Notes: generated by a model not told the origin, from the sequence alone. Positions 1-7,891 are shown, numbered from the stretch's first letter. The stretch: 11,170 nucleotides of DNA from Euperipatoides rowelli (GCA_003024985.2 PXIH01S0003995.1); one strand, 5' to 3'. Numbers and translations are program-made.

Positions 1-600
1 ATTGTGCTAGGATGAGTGGTTGAGATCAAACCTTACCAATATACAGACATTTCTACTCTATTATATAGGTTATGCTAGGATGAGTGATTGAGAAGTATCA
101 AACCTTACCAATATAGACATTTCTACTCTCTTATTATAGAGATAGTGCTATGATGAGTGGATGAGAATATCAAATGTTAATATACATATTAATTTATTAT
201 GTATATATAGATTGTGCTAGGATGAGTGTTGAGATCAAACCTTACAAATATAAAGACATTTCTACTCTTTTATTATATAGATTGTGCTAGGATGAGTGTT
301 TGAAGAGTATCAAACCTTACCAATATACAGACATTTCTACTCTTTTATTATATAGATTGTGCTAGGATGAGTAGTTGAGGAGTATCAAATGTTAATAGGC
401 CTATACAGAAATTTACATAGAAATCTGCTAGGATGAGTGGTTGAGGAGTTTCAAACCTTAGCAATATACACAGGAGTATCAAACCTTAGCAATATACAGA
501 CATTTCTATTCTTAATATATACAATAGATTGTGCTAGGATGATTGGCTGAGGAGTATGAAATATTATCAATATGATATTTCTACTCTTAGTAGATAATAT
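1..600. repeat. Minisatellite-like tandem array, ~70-bp unit, about 8 copies
   Basis: The core GCTAGGATGAG (with variants) recurs at about 6, 74, 147, 216, 286, 361, 427 and 533, giving spacings of 66-75 bp and one longer interval of 106 bp. Each unit also carries a TCAAACCTTACCAATATA-like block and, in most copies, GACATTTCTACTCT followed by a TA-rich stretch. The long interval (427-533) contains an extra partial copy: the block around 451-470 is repeated around 478-498. Copies diverge progressively, and the last one, ending near 600, is the most degraded, as expected at an array edge. The array runs off the left end of the window, so its full size is unknown. No reading frame is conserved across units. 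Confidence 0.9.
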
Positions 601-2043
601 TGTAAAAATGGATATCTAAGCGAACCAGTGATTGATAATTTCACCTTAGTTTGAATATGAATTTATAAACATTTATTAGCAGTTTTAGTTAAGGGTGAAA
701 ATTTAAAGTAAGACAAAAAAAAAAAACTTTAAATTATTATTATGACTCACAATAAAAAGTCAAACTAGACCCTGTCTATCAAGTAAAACTTTTTAGATTT
801 TTTAAAAAAGAAATTGTCCTATGTTTAAGTTTGTTAATAAAGTTGTTTATTGTTTCAGAGATACCGGTAAAATAAAGCAAAAAAAAAAAATTACAATATT
901 ATTGAATTAAAAATTAAGCTGAATCATAAAATTTTGAGGAAATTTTAAGCTGAATACGTATCAATAATAAAAAAGGTAATATTTAATTGAATATTATAGC
1001 CTATTTTGATGGCAATTAAGAATAGTTTATTGTTTTACAAATAAATATATTGGCAGATGGTTTAAATTAGGATTTTAATTCTGTTGAATTGCGCCATAAG
1101 AATTTATTTTAGAAAAACATGGGAAAGATTTTTTGTTAAAAAAAAAATAAAATCCTAGAAAAGCAAAAAAGAGGAATATTTCTGTAAAAATTATTTTCAA
1201 AGCAAGTAAATAAAGGAATTTGATTGGAGGGCCAGAAAGATCAAAGCTAACCATGGGTATATGCAAATAAGGTTGAAAAACACATTGGGTTTTGGAGCCA
1301 AAATATTTCCGAAAACATTTGATAAAAGAACCGGTGTTATTTCATTATTAAATAGCTCAATATTATATATTTGTAATAACAATCATATACTGTACATAAC
1401 AGATTGGTCATATCATCTAACAATTTTTTATATTTATAATTAAGCTTAATAAATTAGCAGATGAGTTTGAACCTAGTAGCATTATTTATATAAAGAAATT
1501 ATTGTTGTATTATGCTTGTGTGTGGTGTGCGGGAGCTACTTGTACAGTATAGGCTCTGTAGTCTGTACTTCAAAATTTACTCCTCGTAATGAAAATTGAC
1601 ATATTTCAAATTTGGCTCATTTCTGATTGGTTGAGAATAGAAGCTAGTGAGTTGCTGGTGCTTTTTGAAACAAATTAGTTGCAGAAAAGCCATTTTTCTT
1701 TGTACTGTGACTCAAATAGGTCTAATATTTATTGAATGTATTTTAAATCCCCTAATGTTAATTTTAGTTTTTTTTTTTAATCATTTGGTATAATTCAAAA
1801 AATATATATTTTAGTCCCTTTGAAACCTAAATTTACTAAATTTTAAGCATTTTTGAAGCTAATAATGATTGTTGAACTGATGAATTCTAAAGAAAAAATG
1901 TCAATATAACCGTCAGTGGAGTGGAAAGGGTTAATAAGTAACTCAGTTTGTTTACTTGATTAATTAGCAGACATGGTATAAGTTTTATAACATTCAATTG
2001 TGATTGAATGTCTTACGGCATAAAAAAAGTAGGCGACTGTTAA
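601..2043. other. AT-rich intergenic DNA, no gene seen
   Basis: This stretch holds frequent A and T homopolymers and only short, low-complexity reading frames with no recognisable protein. The interval 1500-1720 is a little richer in G and C and includes a CTGATTGGTTGAG segment with an inverted CCAAT-type core, but no other promoter signal supports it. I see no RNA gene here. Confidence 0.6.
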
Positions 2044-2088
2044 GTTTTACAGTAAGCTTTTCATTTATGTTTTACAGTAAGCTTTTCA
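2044..2088 (+). repeat. Two-copy direct repeat, 20 bp at 25-bp period
   Basis: GTTTTACAGTAAGCTTTT is followed by CA in both copies, at 2044-2063 and 2069-2088 (the second runs one base into the hairpin arm). The copies are identical over 20 bases and separated by ATTTAT-like sequence. The repeat lies directly beside the perfect hairpin at 2088-2120. Confidence 0.85.
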
Positions 2089-2120
2089 AAATGTTTATTA
2101 TTTTCAATAATAAACATTTT
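2088..2120. repeat. Perfect 15-bp inverted repeat (hairpin)
   Basis: AAAATGTTTATTATT at 2088-2102 is followed by the 3-base loop TTC and then its exact reverse complement at 2106-2120, after which a T-run follows. It would form a stable cruciform or RNA hairpin. It lies about 200 bp upstream of the probable first-exon boundary of the lipid-transfer gene. Function is unknown. Confidence 0.85.
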
Positions 2121-2318
2121 TTTTTTTGTCATTTAAACTGAAAAATAAAAAATTAAATTTTCTTGCACTATAACCCCTGCGTAAGAAAAATAGAACAAGA
2201 TCTCCCGACAACACTTGCCAATTTATAAACCACATTATTCCAAATAAAGAATCTTATAAATAGAAAAATAGCGGCAATTCTAAATTAAATTTAAATTCAC
2301 GTAAATCAAGACTTACCT

Positions 2319-2519
2319 GTAAGAATAATTGATTTAAAATGATAATCTGCTTTGTTTATTTACAAAAAAAAATATTTAGATTTTATTAATTTTTCAACTT
2401 AGTTTAGATAGTTTAGAAAAAAAGTTAAAAGCAATTTTAAGGTAAAAGACAAGTTAATAATTTATTAGATTTTTTTAAATAAATTCCAAAATTTCTAATT
2501 TTTTTTTTTTTTTTTAAAG
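2319..2519 (+). other. Probable 5'-UTR intron of the CPTP-like gene
   Basis: The 3' end is well supported: a branch-point-like TTCTAAT at 2493-2499 is followed by an uninterrupted T tract (2499-2515) and AAAG, with AG at 2518-2519. The start codon lies only 10 bases further on. The 5' end is less certain. CCT|GTAAGA at 2316-2324 is a usable donor and would give a 201-bp intron, but another donor further upstream is possible. The short exon piece ATTTTACAAG would then join the 5' leader to the start codon. This is inferred from splice consensus only. Confidence 0.5.
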
Positions 2520-2529
2520 ATTTTACAAG

Positions 2530-3168
2530 ATGGCAAATAATGACAATAAAGGGTTTAATCTTGAATTGGTTCACGATTCGTTCAACAGGTGTCTAACAGA
2601 AAGCAATTCTTTAGATATGGACTTGTATTTACAAGGATATCATGAACTATATAGATTCTTTCAACTCCTTGGTAGAGTTTTTGGTTTTGTAGCTGCTGAT
2701 GTCAAAGACAAAATTATTATTCTTGAAGTCCATCGTAAGTCTGATACTGGGGAACATTATAAAACTATTGAGAAAATGATTAATTATGAACTATATAATA
2801 ATATATTGCCTAATCAAACTCCTCCCTCTGGGAGTCGCACACTTCTTCGTCTCCACCGAGCTTTGAATTTTATGTTCAATTTCCTGAACCATTTAAGTAT
2901 AGGTCAAGCGAATGATAAAGTCTCCCATATGGCTCAACAGGCCTATCAAGAAACTTTAGCTCAGTACCATCCCTGGCTTATTCAAAAAGCTGCTATTATG
3001 GCCATGTACACACTACCATCACTTAGGTCATTTGTTGACGATCTAAGTAATGGTAAGAATCTTGATGAAGCTCAGCAATGGCTAGCAAAAACTGTTGGTG
3101 TCATTCAAAAAGTTTACGACATAACTCAAAAGCTGTATGAGGATAATAATATTCTTGATCTACCCTGA
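2530..3168 (+). CDS. CPTP: Ceramide-1-phosphate transfer protein (GLTP superfamily), full length
   Basis: This 212-residue protein belongs to the glycolipid transfer protein fold, ceramide-1-phosphate transfer branch (CPTP/GLTPD1), which carries ceramide-1-phosphate between cytosolic membrane faces. Visible hallmarks are D57 and K61 (in AADVKDK), R103 and R107 (in SRTLLRLHRAL) and H147 (in YHPWL). They sit where the human protein has its phosphate-headgroup and amide-binding residues D56, K60, R106, R110 and H150. The C-terminus (TQKLYEDNNILDLP) matches the SQKLY...LLDLP ending of vertebrate CPTP, and the length is close to the human 214 residues. No signal peptide or membrane segment is seen, fitting a soluble protein. 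The start is chosen because it lies 10 bases after a strong splice acceptor, has A at -3 and G at +4, and gives the family's usual N-terminus (GFNLELV). The coding frame has no intron and no break. The fungal-type ACD11 branch is less likely given the C-terminus. Confidence 0.93.
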   Translation: MANNDNKGFNLELVHDSFNRCLTESNSLDMDLYLQGYHELYRFFQLLGRVFGFVAADVKDKIIILEVHRKSDTGEHYKTIEKMINYELYNNILPNQTPPSGSRTLLRLHRALNFMFNFLNHLSIGQANDKVSHMAQQAYQETLAQYHPWLIQKAAIMAMYTLPSLRSFVDDLSNGKNLDEAQQWLAKTVGVIQKVYDITQKLYEDNNILDLP

Positions 3169-3211
3169 TGTTTAGAAAATGGTCCAAAATTAGGTCTATA
3201 AATTAATTGTT

Positions 3212-3259
3212 TATACAGTATATATATATATACTGTATATACAGTATATATATATATAA
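3212..3259. repeat. TA-rich palindrome with TACAGTA/TACTGTA arms in the 3' UTR
   Basis: TATACAGTATATAT runs into its own reverse complement, giving a perfect 28-bp palindrome at 3212-3239. The right arm is then followed by another TATACAGTATATATATA segment to about 3259. The unit starts 44 bases after the CPTP stop codon, so it should lie in the transcript's 3' UTR and could form a long AU hairpin. It may equally be an expanded TA microsatellite. Confidence 0.8.
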
Positions 3260-3411
3260 TGTGTACATTGTAAATATAGTCTTAGCAATAGCATATTTGG
3301 TATTTATTATGTACTATAGTATGATTAGGCTAAGTAAAAAGCCTCTGTAAATACAATATAACAGTTAGAGTTTTTAAACATTTTGAATGTTTTATTTACC
3401 GGTAATACTAA

Positions 3412-3417
3412 AATAAA
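3412..3417 (+). terminator. Polyadenylation signal AATAAA, likely end of the CPTP transcript
   Basis: This is the first canonical AATAAA after the CPTP stop codon, about 245 bases downstream. It is followed by a T-rich segment (TTCTATTGTCAAATG and TATTTTATTATA), as expected of a downstream element. Because the DNA is AT-rich, AATAAA is common, so the assignment rests on position. Confidence 0.5.
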
Positions 3418-3429
3418 ACGTTCTATTGT

Positions 3430-3930
3430 CAAATGTATTTTATTATACTATATTGGAAAATTTGTCTCAACTGGCATTTTTTATCCACATGTGCTGTATA
3501 AATACACTAAGAAATTGATAAAAATTACAATTTTAAAACTTATAATTAATGTAAAAAAAAAATTTACCCTCTTTCCAAACCCATTTTTACAGAAATTCCC
3601 TAGAGTCTGTTCATAATGTCATCATTGGTAACTCCTGTTGTACCCCACTAATTCACACAAAAAAAGGAATATATTTAACTCTTGCTTTACATAAGGATGC
3701 ACTCTTCTAAGTTGGTACTTAAATTAAAAATGTGTAAATCAAACAATTTTTCCATACTAAACAATGGAAATGCTAAAGTAAAGGGGAAATGATTAAAAAA
3801 AATTCTAACTAATTCATTTCTTTCGCATATTTTCGTTTTAACGGAAAAAAAAAACTTTAAAATAAAAATACTATAGCCTATGTTTAATTTTTTGAATTAT
3901 CTTGCTATTTATTTATTTGTATGCAACTTT
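3430..3930. other. AT-rich intergenic DNA, no gene seen
   Basis: The open frames here are lysine-, isoleucine- and phenylalanine-rich translations of A/T runs with no recognisable motif. Several A8-A9 and T-rich tracts are present. I see no RNA gene or promoter. Confidence 0.6.
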
Positions 3931-3986
3931 ACCTGATAATCAATCCAGGCTAATATTGTTGATCTAGCATGGATTGACTACCAGGC
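3931..3986. repeat. Imperfect 21-bp inverted repeat (hairpin)
   Basis: ACCTGATAATCAATCCAGGC plus T (3931-3951) pairs with 3966-3986 at 17 of 21 positions, with a 14-base loop. The sequence from here to about 4045 is richer in G and C than its surroundings and includes CATGCGCGAC. It could be a miniature inverted-repeat fragment, but no target duplication was found. Confidence 0.6.
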
Positions 3987-4050
3987 AATGGCGTGCTATG
4001 ATGTGGTACACCGGGCATAACTTACCCATGCGCGACTTGTTTTTATTTTT

Positions 4051-4146
4051 GTTGTAAATATTTTGATAAGCTTTTTTTTTGTATATAGTCATTTTAATGA
4101 CAGAAAGGACAAATTATCTAGTTGTGAAGATTTTGATAAGCTTTTT
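4051..4146 (+). repeat. Duplicated ~26-bp block, 70 bp apart
   Basis: GTTGTAAATATTTTGATAAG followed by CTTTTT at 4051-4076 recurs as GTTGTGAAGATTTTGATAAG followed by CTTTTT at 4121-4146, with two mismatches in 26 bases. The DNA between the copies is not otherwise repetitive. It is probably a local tandem duplication that has since diverged. Confidence 0.75.
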
Positions 4147-4177
4147 ATTTTTTAATTGTATGTTGTATGGACATTGA

Positions 4178-4362
4178 CCCCCCCCCCCCCCTAGGGACAC
4201 CTTAAGTCACTATTGGCCGAGTTAATCTTGCCCTTGCCCCCTCTCTCACATTACAAATTTGGCACTTTCACCCCTAAAAATAAAATATATATTTTTTGGC
4301 ACCCTGTGCTGGTACCCGAAATGGACTGCCCCCTCCTAGTCCGTCCCTGCTATCAGGTGGAG
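4178..4362 (-). repeat. C-rich block beginning with C14, probable dispersed-repeat fragment
   Basis: A run of 14 C (4178-4191) opens a block with unusually many C clusters (CTTGCCCTTGCCCCCTCTCT, GGCACCCTGTGCTGGTACCC, ACTGCCCCCTCCTAGTCCGT) in otherwise strongly AT-rich DNA. Read on the minus strand, the phrases GGGACGGACTAGGAGGGGGC and GGGTGCCAAAAAATATATAT resemble degenerate G-rich dispersed repeats that I associate with marine and mollusc-type genomes. That resemblance is memory-based and no family name can be given. The 72-codon frame overlapping it is a by-product of the low-complexity sequence. Confidence 0.4.
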
Positions 4363-4369
4363 AGAAACA

Positions 4370-5224
4370 CCCGAGATGTTGGTGAAAATAAAGAGATAAA
4401 AGCAACCTTAAATTATATAGTCTTATATTAAATTTTGTACTGTATATGCAATGTTAGAAAGTAGAAACTAATGAACTTTTGTGTTTTATTTTATACTATG
4501 ATATATATAAGAAAATAATTTGTAACAAAGGTGGTGGTATTGGGTTTTCTTGATGGAAGAGGTTGAGATTTATGTAGATTTAGGTTTTTATTTTTCTTAA
4601 AAGAGGCTTTTTTTTCCTTTAATTTTCATTATAACACTGCATGTCTTGTAAAATTCCCCATTTTTAAATTTATATTGGAATCATCTGCATCTAAAATACC
4701 AAGACCTGCTTTAGTGAGGCAAAATAACTTTGCTAATTTTTCTTAGTACTCTCAGGAATGTGTTCTCCTCTCAAATCAATTTCACATCAATAGTGATTGC
4801 TTTTTATGCTCTATATATCTTCCTGCCATGTACACTGTAGATAGGTGTTTTCCAGTCATGCTACTGTATAAAAGATGGCAACAAACTAAAATCAAATCAA
4901 TAAGTAAAAGAGAAACTATTCCTTACACATAAACTTTTGCAAGGACAAAGAGTATAGACTATGCATTATCTTTCTTATTTTTTATTCTAAGATAAGCAGA
5001 AGATGACTTTATAATGTGTAGAATTTTTTTTTTTTAAATAAATAAACCATTTTATTCAATAAATTCATAGAATTTCCAAACATTTAGATAGGTCTAACAA
5101 CCACATAGCAATTCATGAGATACTAAACATAAGTCAAAAATACAAAATTTACAATCATTTATAAAATCTGTCTACCAGGCCAATCCTTAAATTTTACTTG
5201 GCACAAGAACTAAAAACTACTTTA
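4370..5224. other. AT-rich intergenic DNA, no gene seen
   Basis: There is no recognisable protein or RNA gene. A minus-strand AATAAA-containing stretch followed by an A tract (5027-5070 on the plus strand as T12 and AAATAAATAAA) could be an old retroposed 3' end, but no body or target duplication was found with it. Confidence 0.55.
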
Positions 5225-5247
5225 TTTTAAAGGTCAAATGTAACAGA
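5225..5247 (+). repeat. Left 23-bp inverted repeat of the candidate element
   Basis: It is perfectly complementary in reverse to 7929-7951. The core AAGGTCAAATGTAACAGA is of mixed composition, unlike the A/T runs around it, so a chance match of this length is unlikely. The pairing stops at 5224. Confidence 0.85.
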
Positions 5248-5481
5248 TTTTTTAATTTTTATTTTATCATTGATTTTACTGGCCAACAAAACTTTACTTT
5301 TTTTATGTTAAATTGATCAGATAGGGTGTTACTTATAGTATTTTTTTGTGCTGATTTTAAATCTGGTTACCAAATTTATGTGGAGGGCAGGATTTATGAG
5401 TACCGGTAATATGCATTTTAAATTTTTAAAAAAATAGTATTTTCAAATATAATACACACAATATAATACCTTTTCACTCAT

Positions 5482-6950
5482 CTAAAATGTACTTTTAGCT
5501 GATTTTCTGCTTTATTTAGCTTGAGGAATGTCCATTTTTAGTGTCCAACAGTAATATGCAAGCATTTTTGGGTTCCACTTTCCTTGGTAACGAGTTTCCA
5601 TCGATCTATCATGGTGGAAGCATTCACTATATTCGTTACCTACATCGCCAAGATTTTTTGGAAAATAAGTCCCAATGTAAATCCAAAAAAATAGATTTTT
5701 AGAGACATATTGCATCCCAGGGCTCTGTAGTTTTCAAGAAGTTCACTAACCAGTTCTTTGTAGTTCTCAGCCTTGTTATTTCCCAGGAAGTTTTTCATGA
5801 CTTTTTGAAATGATGCTCATACGGCTGCCTGACTTATTTCAAAATCTGGATCCTTCATGAGCTCCCTTATTTGTGGTCAACACATATTCCTTCTTTAATT
5901 TTTGCATCACTAATTCTTGGAAATTTGCTCTTTAGGAAAAGAAAACCTTGGCTATTATGATGCATCGCTTTGATGAAATTGTTCATTAAACCAAGTTTGA
6001 TATGCAATGGTGGAAGATACACTTTCTCAGGGTTCACAAGAGTTGACAAATGACATTTTTCTTTCCAGGTGTGAGATCTCTCTTTGGCCACTGTTTTTTT
6101 TTAATAAAGTGGTTATTTTCTGTCACTACTATCCCATTCACATAAAAAGTACGGTAACAGAACTTTGTGCATCCAAGTTGAAATCCTAGTAAAAGATCTA
6201 TCACCTTTAGATCTCCACAAATGTGGCAAGAATATTTATCATACTGTATCATTGTCAGAAGTAATTTCATATTGCCATATGACTCCTTCATGTGTGCTGC
6301 ATAAGCAAGGGATATTGATATATTCTCATTTCCTTTATGAAGGAGGACAGCTTTCAAACTTGTTTTTGAAGAATCTATAAATAGTCTCCATTCCTCAGGA
6401 TTGTGCTGCTGTCCTAATGCATCTTATATAGAGTCCACATTGCAATATACTGTACTAATTCATCTTGCATAGAAATCAAGTGCTGTAATTCCTGCTGCCT
6501 GTGACGGTAATAACAAATTTTAGTTTTTCGAAGAGATTCCAACCCTTCAGTCTTGAAGCTAACAATTCTGCCTGCATTTTAGACAAATTCAGATCAGGAA
6601 CCAGATCTTTTAGTTCTGTCTGGTTAATTTTGTGAGGTTCTGTTGTTTTTCCTATGAAATATTGGTCCCTCTCTTCATCACCACCTCCTTTTTCAGTCTG
6701 GAACTCTGCATCACCACAGCTTCTTCTGAATTAAAACTCTATACTTCTGGTGGTACTGGAATTGATAGTTCTATACTGTGAGGCAGGCCTGATGGCTGAA
6801 GGAATATTAGGATATTTAGCTAAATGCTTAACCTTGTTTGTAATTCCACTGATTTTTGTGATGCAAAAATAATAATCTGTGGAGTGCTCCTTTGGTTCCC
6901 TCTATGCAGTAATTAGTCATACACACCAAATTCCTCTGCGTTATTGTATT
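5482..6950 (-). pseudogene. Decayed gene of a multicopy metazoan protein family (possible transposase)
   Basis: Joined by eye across breaks, the minus strand encodes a nearly complete copy of a protein I recognise from many insect, cnidarian and other animal genomes as multicopy 'uncharacterized protein'. In order: HSTDYYFC, AKYPNIPSAIRP (~6800), SIPVPPEV, DLVPDLNLSKMQAELLASRL and GWNL (~6560), YYRHRQQE, HNPEEWRLFIDSS, then HICGDLKVIDLLLGFQLG (6205-6216 covers GDLK). It continues with LPPLHIKLGL (5991-6016), FPRISDAKIKEGI, RELMKDPDF, KNFLGNNKAENY, ALGCNMSL, YFPKNLGDV, RYQGKWNPKMLAYYCW, then SRKSAKSTF and a stop ending at 5482. Breaks include in-frame stops at 6902-6904, 6739-6741, 6424-6426, 5817-5819 and 5512-5514, a one-base loss near 5880, and frame changes near 6500-6530, 6060 and 5700. 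The segment that should carry a CxxC...WDSR motif (about 6090-6160) is badly damaged. Function is unproven. Confidence 0.8.
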
Positions 6951-7318
6951 TTCAGACCTTAATAAGTGGTTAAAGCATTTAACCTGATTTTTTTTTTGAA
7001 ACAAAAATAAATAATTTTAAAATATTAAGAAAAAAAAAATACAACCGGCTGTTTTGAGCAAAATGCGTAGTTTTTTGAAAAAACAAACACAAATATGTTA
7101 TTTAGAAAAAGTGGAGCCTGTAGGACGAATTCTGGCCTTATTTTCAGAATCAGCACCAAATAAATACATAAGAATCAACCAAAATTATCAATTTAATAAA
7201 ATCATTGTTGGCCAGTGTTTTCAAAGATTATTACTAAGAAACAAAATTCCACTGAAAAAAAAAATTTTTTTTAAATGTATAAAAAAAAATATTTAATGAT
7301 AAAATTAAGAATATTCCT

Positions 7319-7381
7319 GTCCCAGCGTTCTCCCCAGAAATTTTTGACAGCCGGGTGGAATGAAGCAATACCCGGGTGTAT
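7319..7381. repeat. GC-richer block resembling a dispersed repeat (CCCAGAAATTTTTGACAGCC)
   Basis: CCCAGCGTTCTCCCCAGAAA and GCCGGGTGGAATGAAGCAAT, followed by a second CCGGGTG, stand out against the AT-rich surroundings. The CTCCCCAGAAATTTTT...CCGGGTGG pattern is one I associate with repeats in several invertebrate genomes, but I cannot name a family. The two CCGGGTG motifs are about 21 bases apart. It could be part of the surrounding element or a separate insertion. Confidence 0.35.
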
Positions 7382-7620
7382 AAAAAAAAATCTTAATTGT
7401 TGTCTTGTTTCATGTACAGAATTTAATGTGTATCAGAGTGAATACCTAAGCTCTTGAGATTCGCTTGTAATGCAAGAAACCAAGCTGAAATCACAAAATA
7501 TCTCCTTCTGGTGTATACAGAGGATATAATGTTGTTTTAAGGAAGAGGAGCTAAAGACAAATATTTAAAAAATTGAATTGTAAATAACTTTAATTTTTTT
7601 TATTTTTACCTGGTGGAATT

Positions 7621-7637
7621 TTTTTTTATAGTAATTA
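7621..7637. repeat. Left copy of SINE target-site duplication
   Basis: This is identical to 7875-7891 over 17 bases. It adjoins the A/T-rich 3' tail of the minus-strand SINE. T-richness lowers the weight of the first seven bases, but the ATAGTAATTA part is specific. Confidence 0.65.
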
Positions 7638-7874
7638 ATTTTTTTTAAAAAAAAATAAAGTTGCCCTTCATTAACAGATCTATATTTTACTCATTTAATA
7701 ACTTAATTTTCTAATTTAAACACTAGGTTGATAACACCTCTTTTCTTTCTATCTTTCAGAAGAAAGACAAGTTGAAAAAGAGGCTGAACAGCTCAAGCGG
7801 TGTACCCATGTCACCAGCTTACCAAGAATACATAGCAGCTCAGCCAACCCACTGAGCTACTTCCCCCCTTGGCC
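7638..7874 (-). mobile_element. tRNA-derived SINE with 17-bp target-site duplication
   Basis: The 17-mer TTTTTTTATAGTAATTA occurs at 7621-7637 and again at 7875-7891, framing a 237-bp insert. Read on the minus strand, the insert begins GGCCAAGGGGGGAAG and continues TAGCTCAGTGGGTT, a good polymerase III A-box (plus coordinates 7848-7859). A degenerate B-box candidate GGTACACCGCT lies about 41 bases further (7796-7806). The tRNA-like head therefore abuts one copy of the target duplication. The A/T-rich tail (A9 and T8 runs near 7641-7660) abuts the other, as expected for a SINE. The B-box is damaged, so this copy is probably silent. It interrupts the right side of the inverted-repeat element and is therefore younger. 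Confidence 0.7.
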
Positions 7875-7891
7875 TTTTTTTATAGTAATTA
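7875..7891. repeat. Right copy of SINE target-site duplication
   Basis: This is identical to 7621-7637 and adjoins the tRNA-like head of the SINE. Without the insert and one copy, the right end of the host element reads continuously from CCTGGTGGAA through ATAGTAATTA to the 23-bp inverted repeat. Confidence 0.65.

Larger units (their letters stand above)
6960..7637. other. Non-coding interior of the candidate element, upstream of the broken gene
   Basis: This is the 5' side of the minus-strand pseudogene. It is AT-rich with several A and T runs. Reading frames of 60-80 codons on the plus strand here have no recognisable motif. It contains the GC-richer block at 7320-7380 listed separately. 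Confidence 0.5.

Noticed and set aside
1-600. Regular spacing suggested a CRISPR-like array
   Set aside because: The whole ~70-bp unit is repeated, with no unique spacers between constant repeats, and the context is eukaryotic.
1075-1443. Overlapping frames of about 60 codons on both strands
   Set aside because: Low-complexity, no motifs, and open on both strands as expected by chance in AT-rich DNA.
2530-3168. Possibility that the CPTP frame is a processed retrocopy because it lacks introns
   Set aside because: A strong acceptor with branch point precedes the start codon, there is no A tail with flanking duplication after the 3' UTR, and the frame is fully intact.
5021-5075. Minus-strand AATAAA followed by an A12 tract, like a retroposed transcript end
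   Set aside because: No recognisable body upstream and no convincing target duplication; such patterns are common at this composition.
6007-6380. Plus-strand frames of 60-71 codons across the pseudogene
   Set aside because: They are antisense shadows of the minus-strand family protein, whose conserved motifs occupy the same bases.
7054-7457. Plus-strand frames of 80 and 60 codons
   Set aside because: They are lysine-rich translations of A runs inside a decayed mobile element, with no family signature and opposite to the recognised gene.
7741-7762. TTTCTTTCTATCTTTCAG looks like a strong splice acceptor
   Set aside because: It lies inside the SINE insertion and no plus-strand exon is recognisable downstream.
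7790-7874. Possible functional tRNA gene on the minus strand
   Set aside because: The A-box is good, but the B-box is degraded and no cloverleaf with an anticodon stem can be drawn. The flanking 17-bp duplication shows it is a SINE head.
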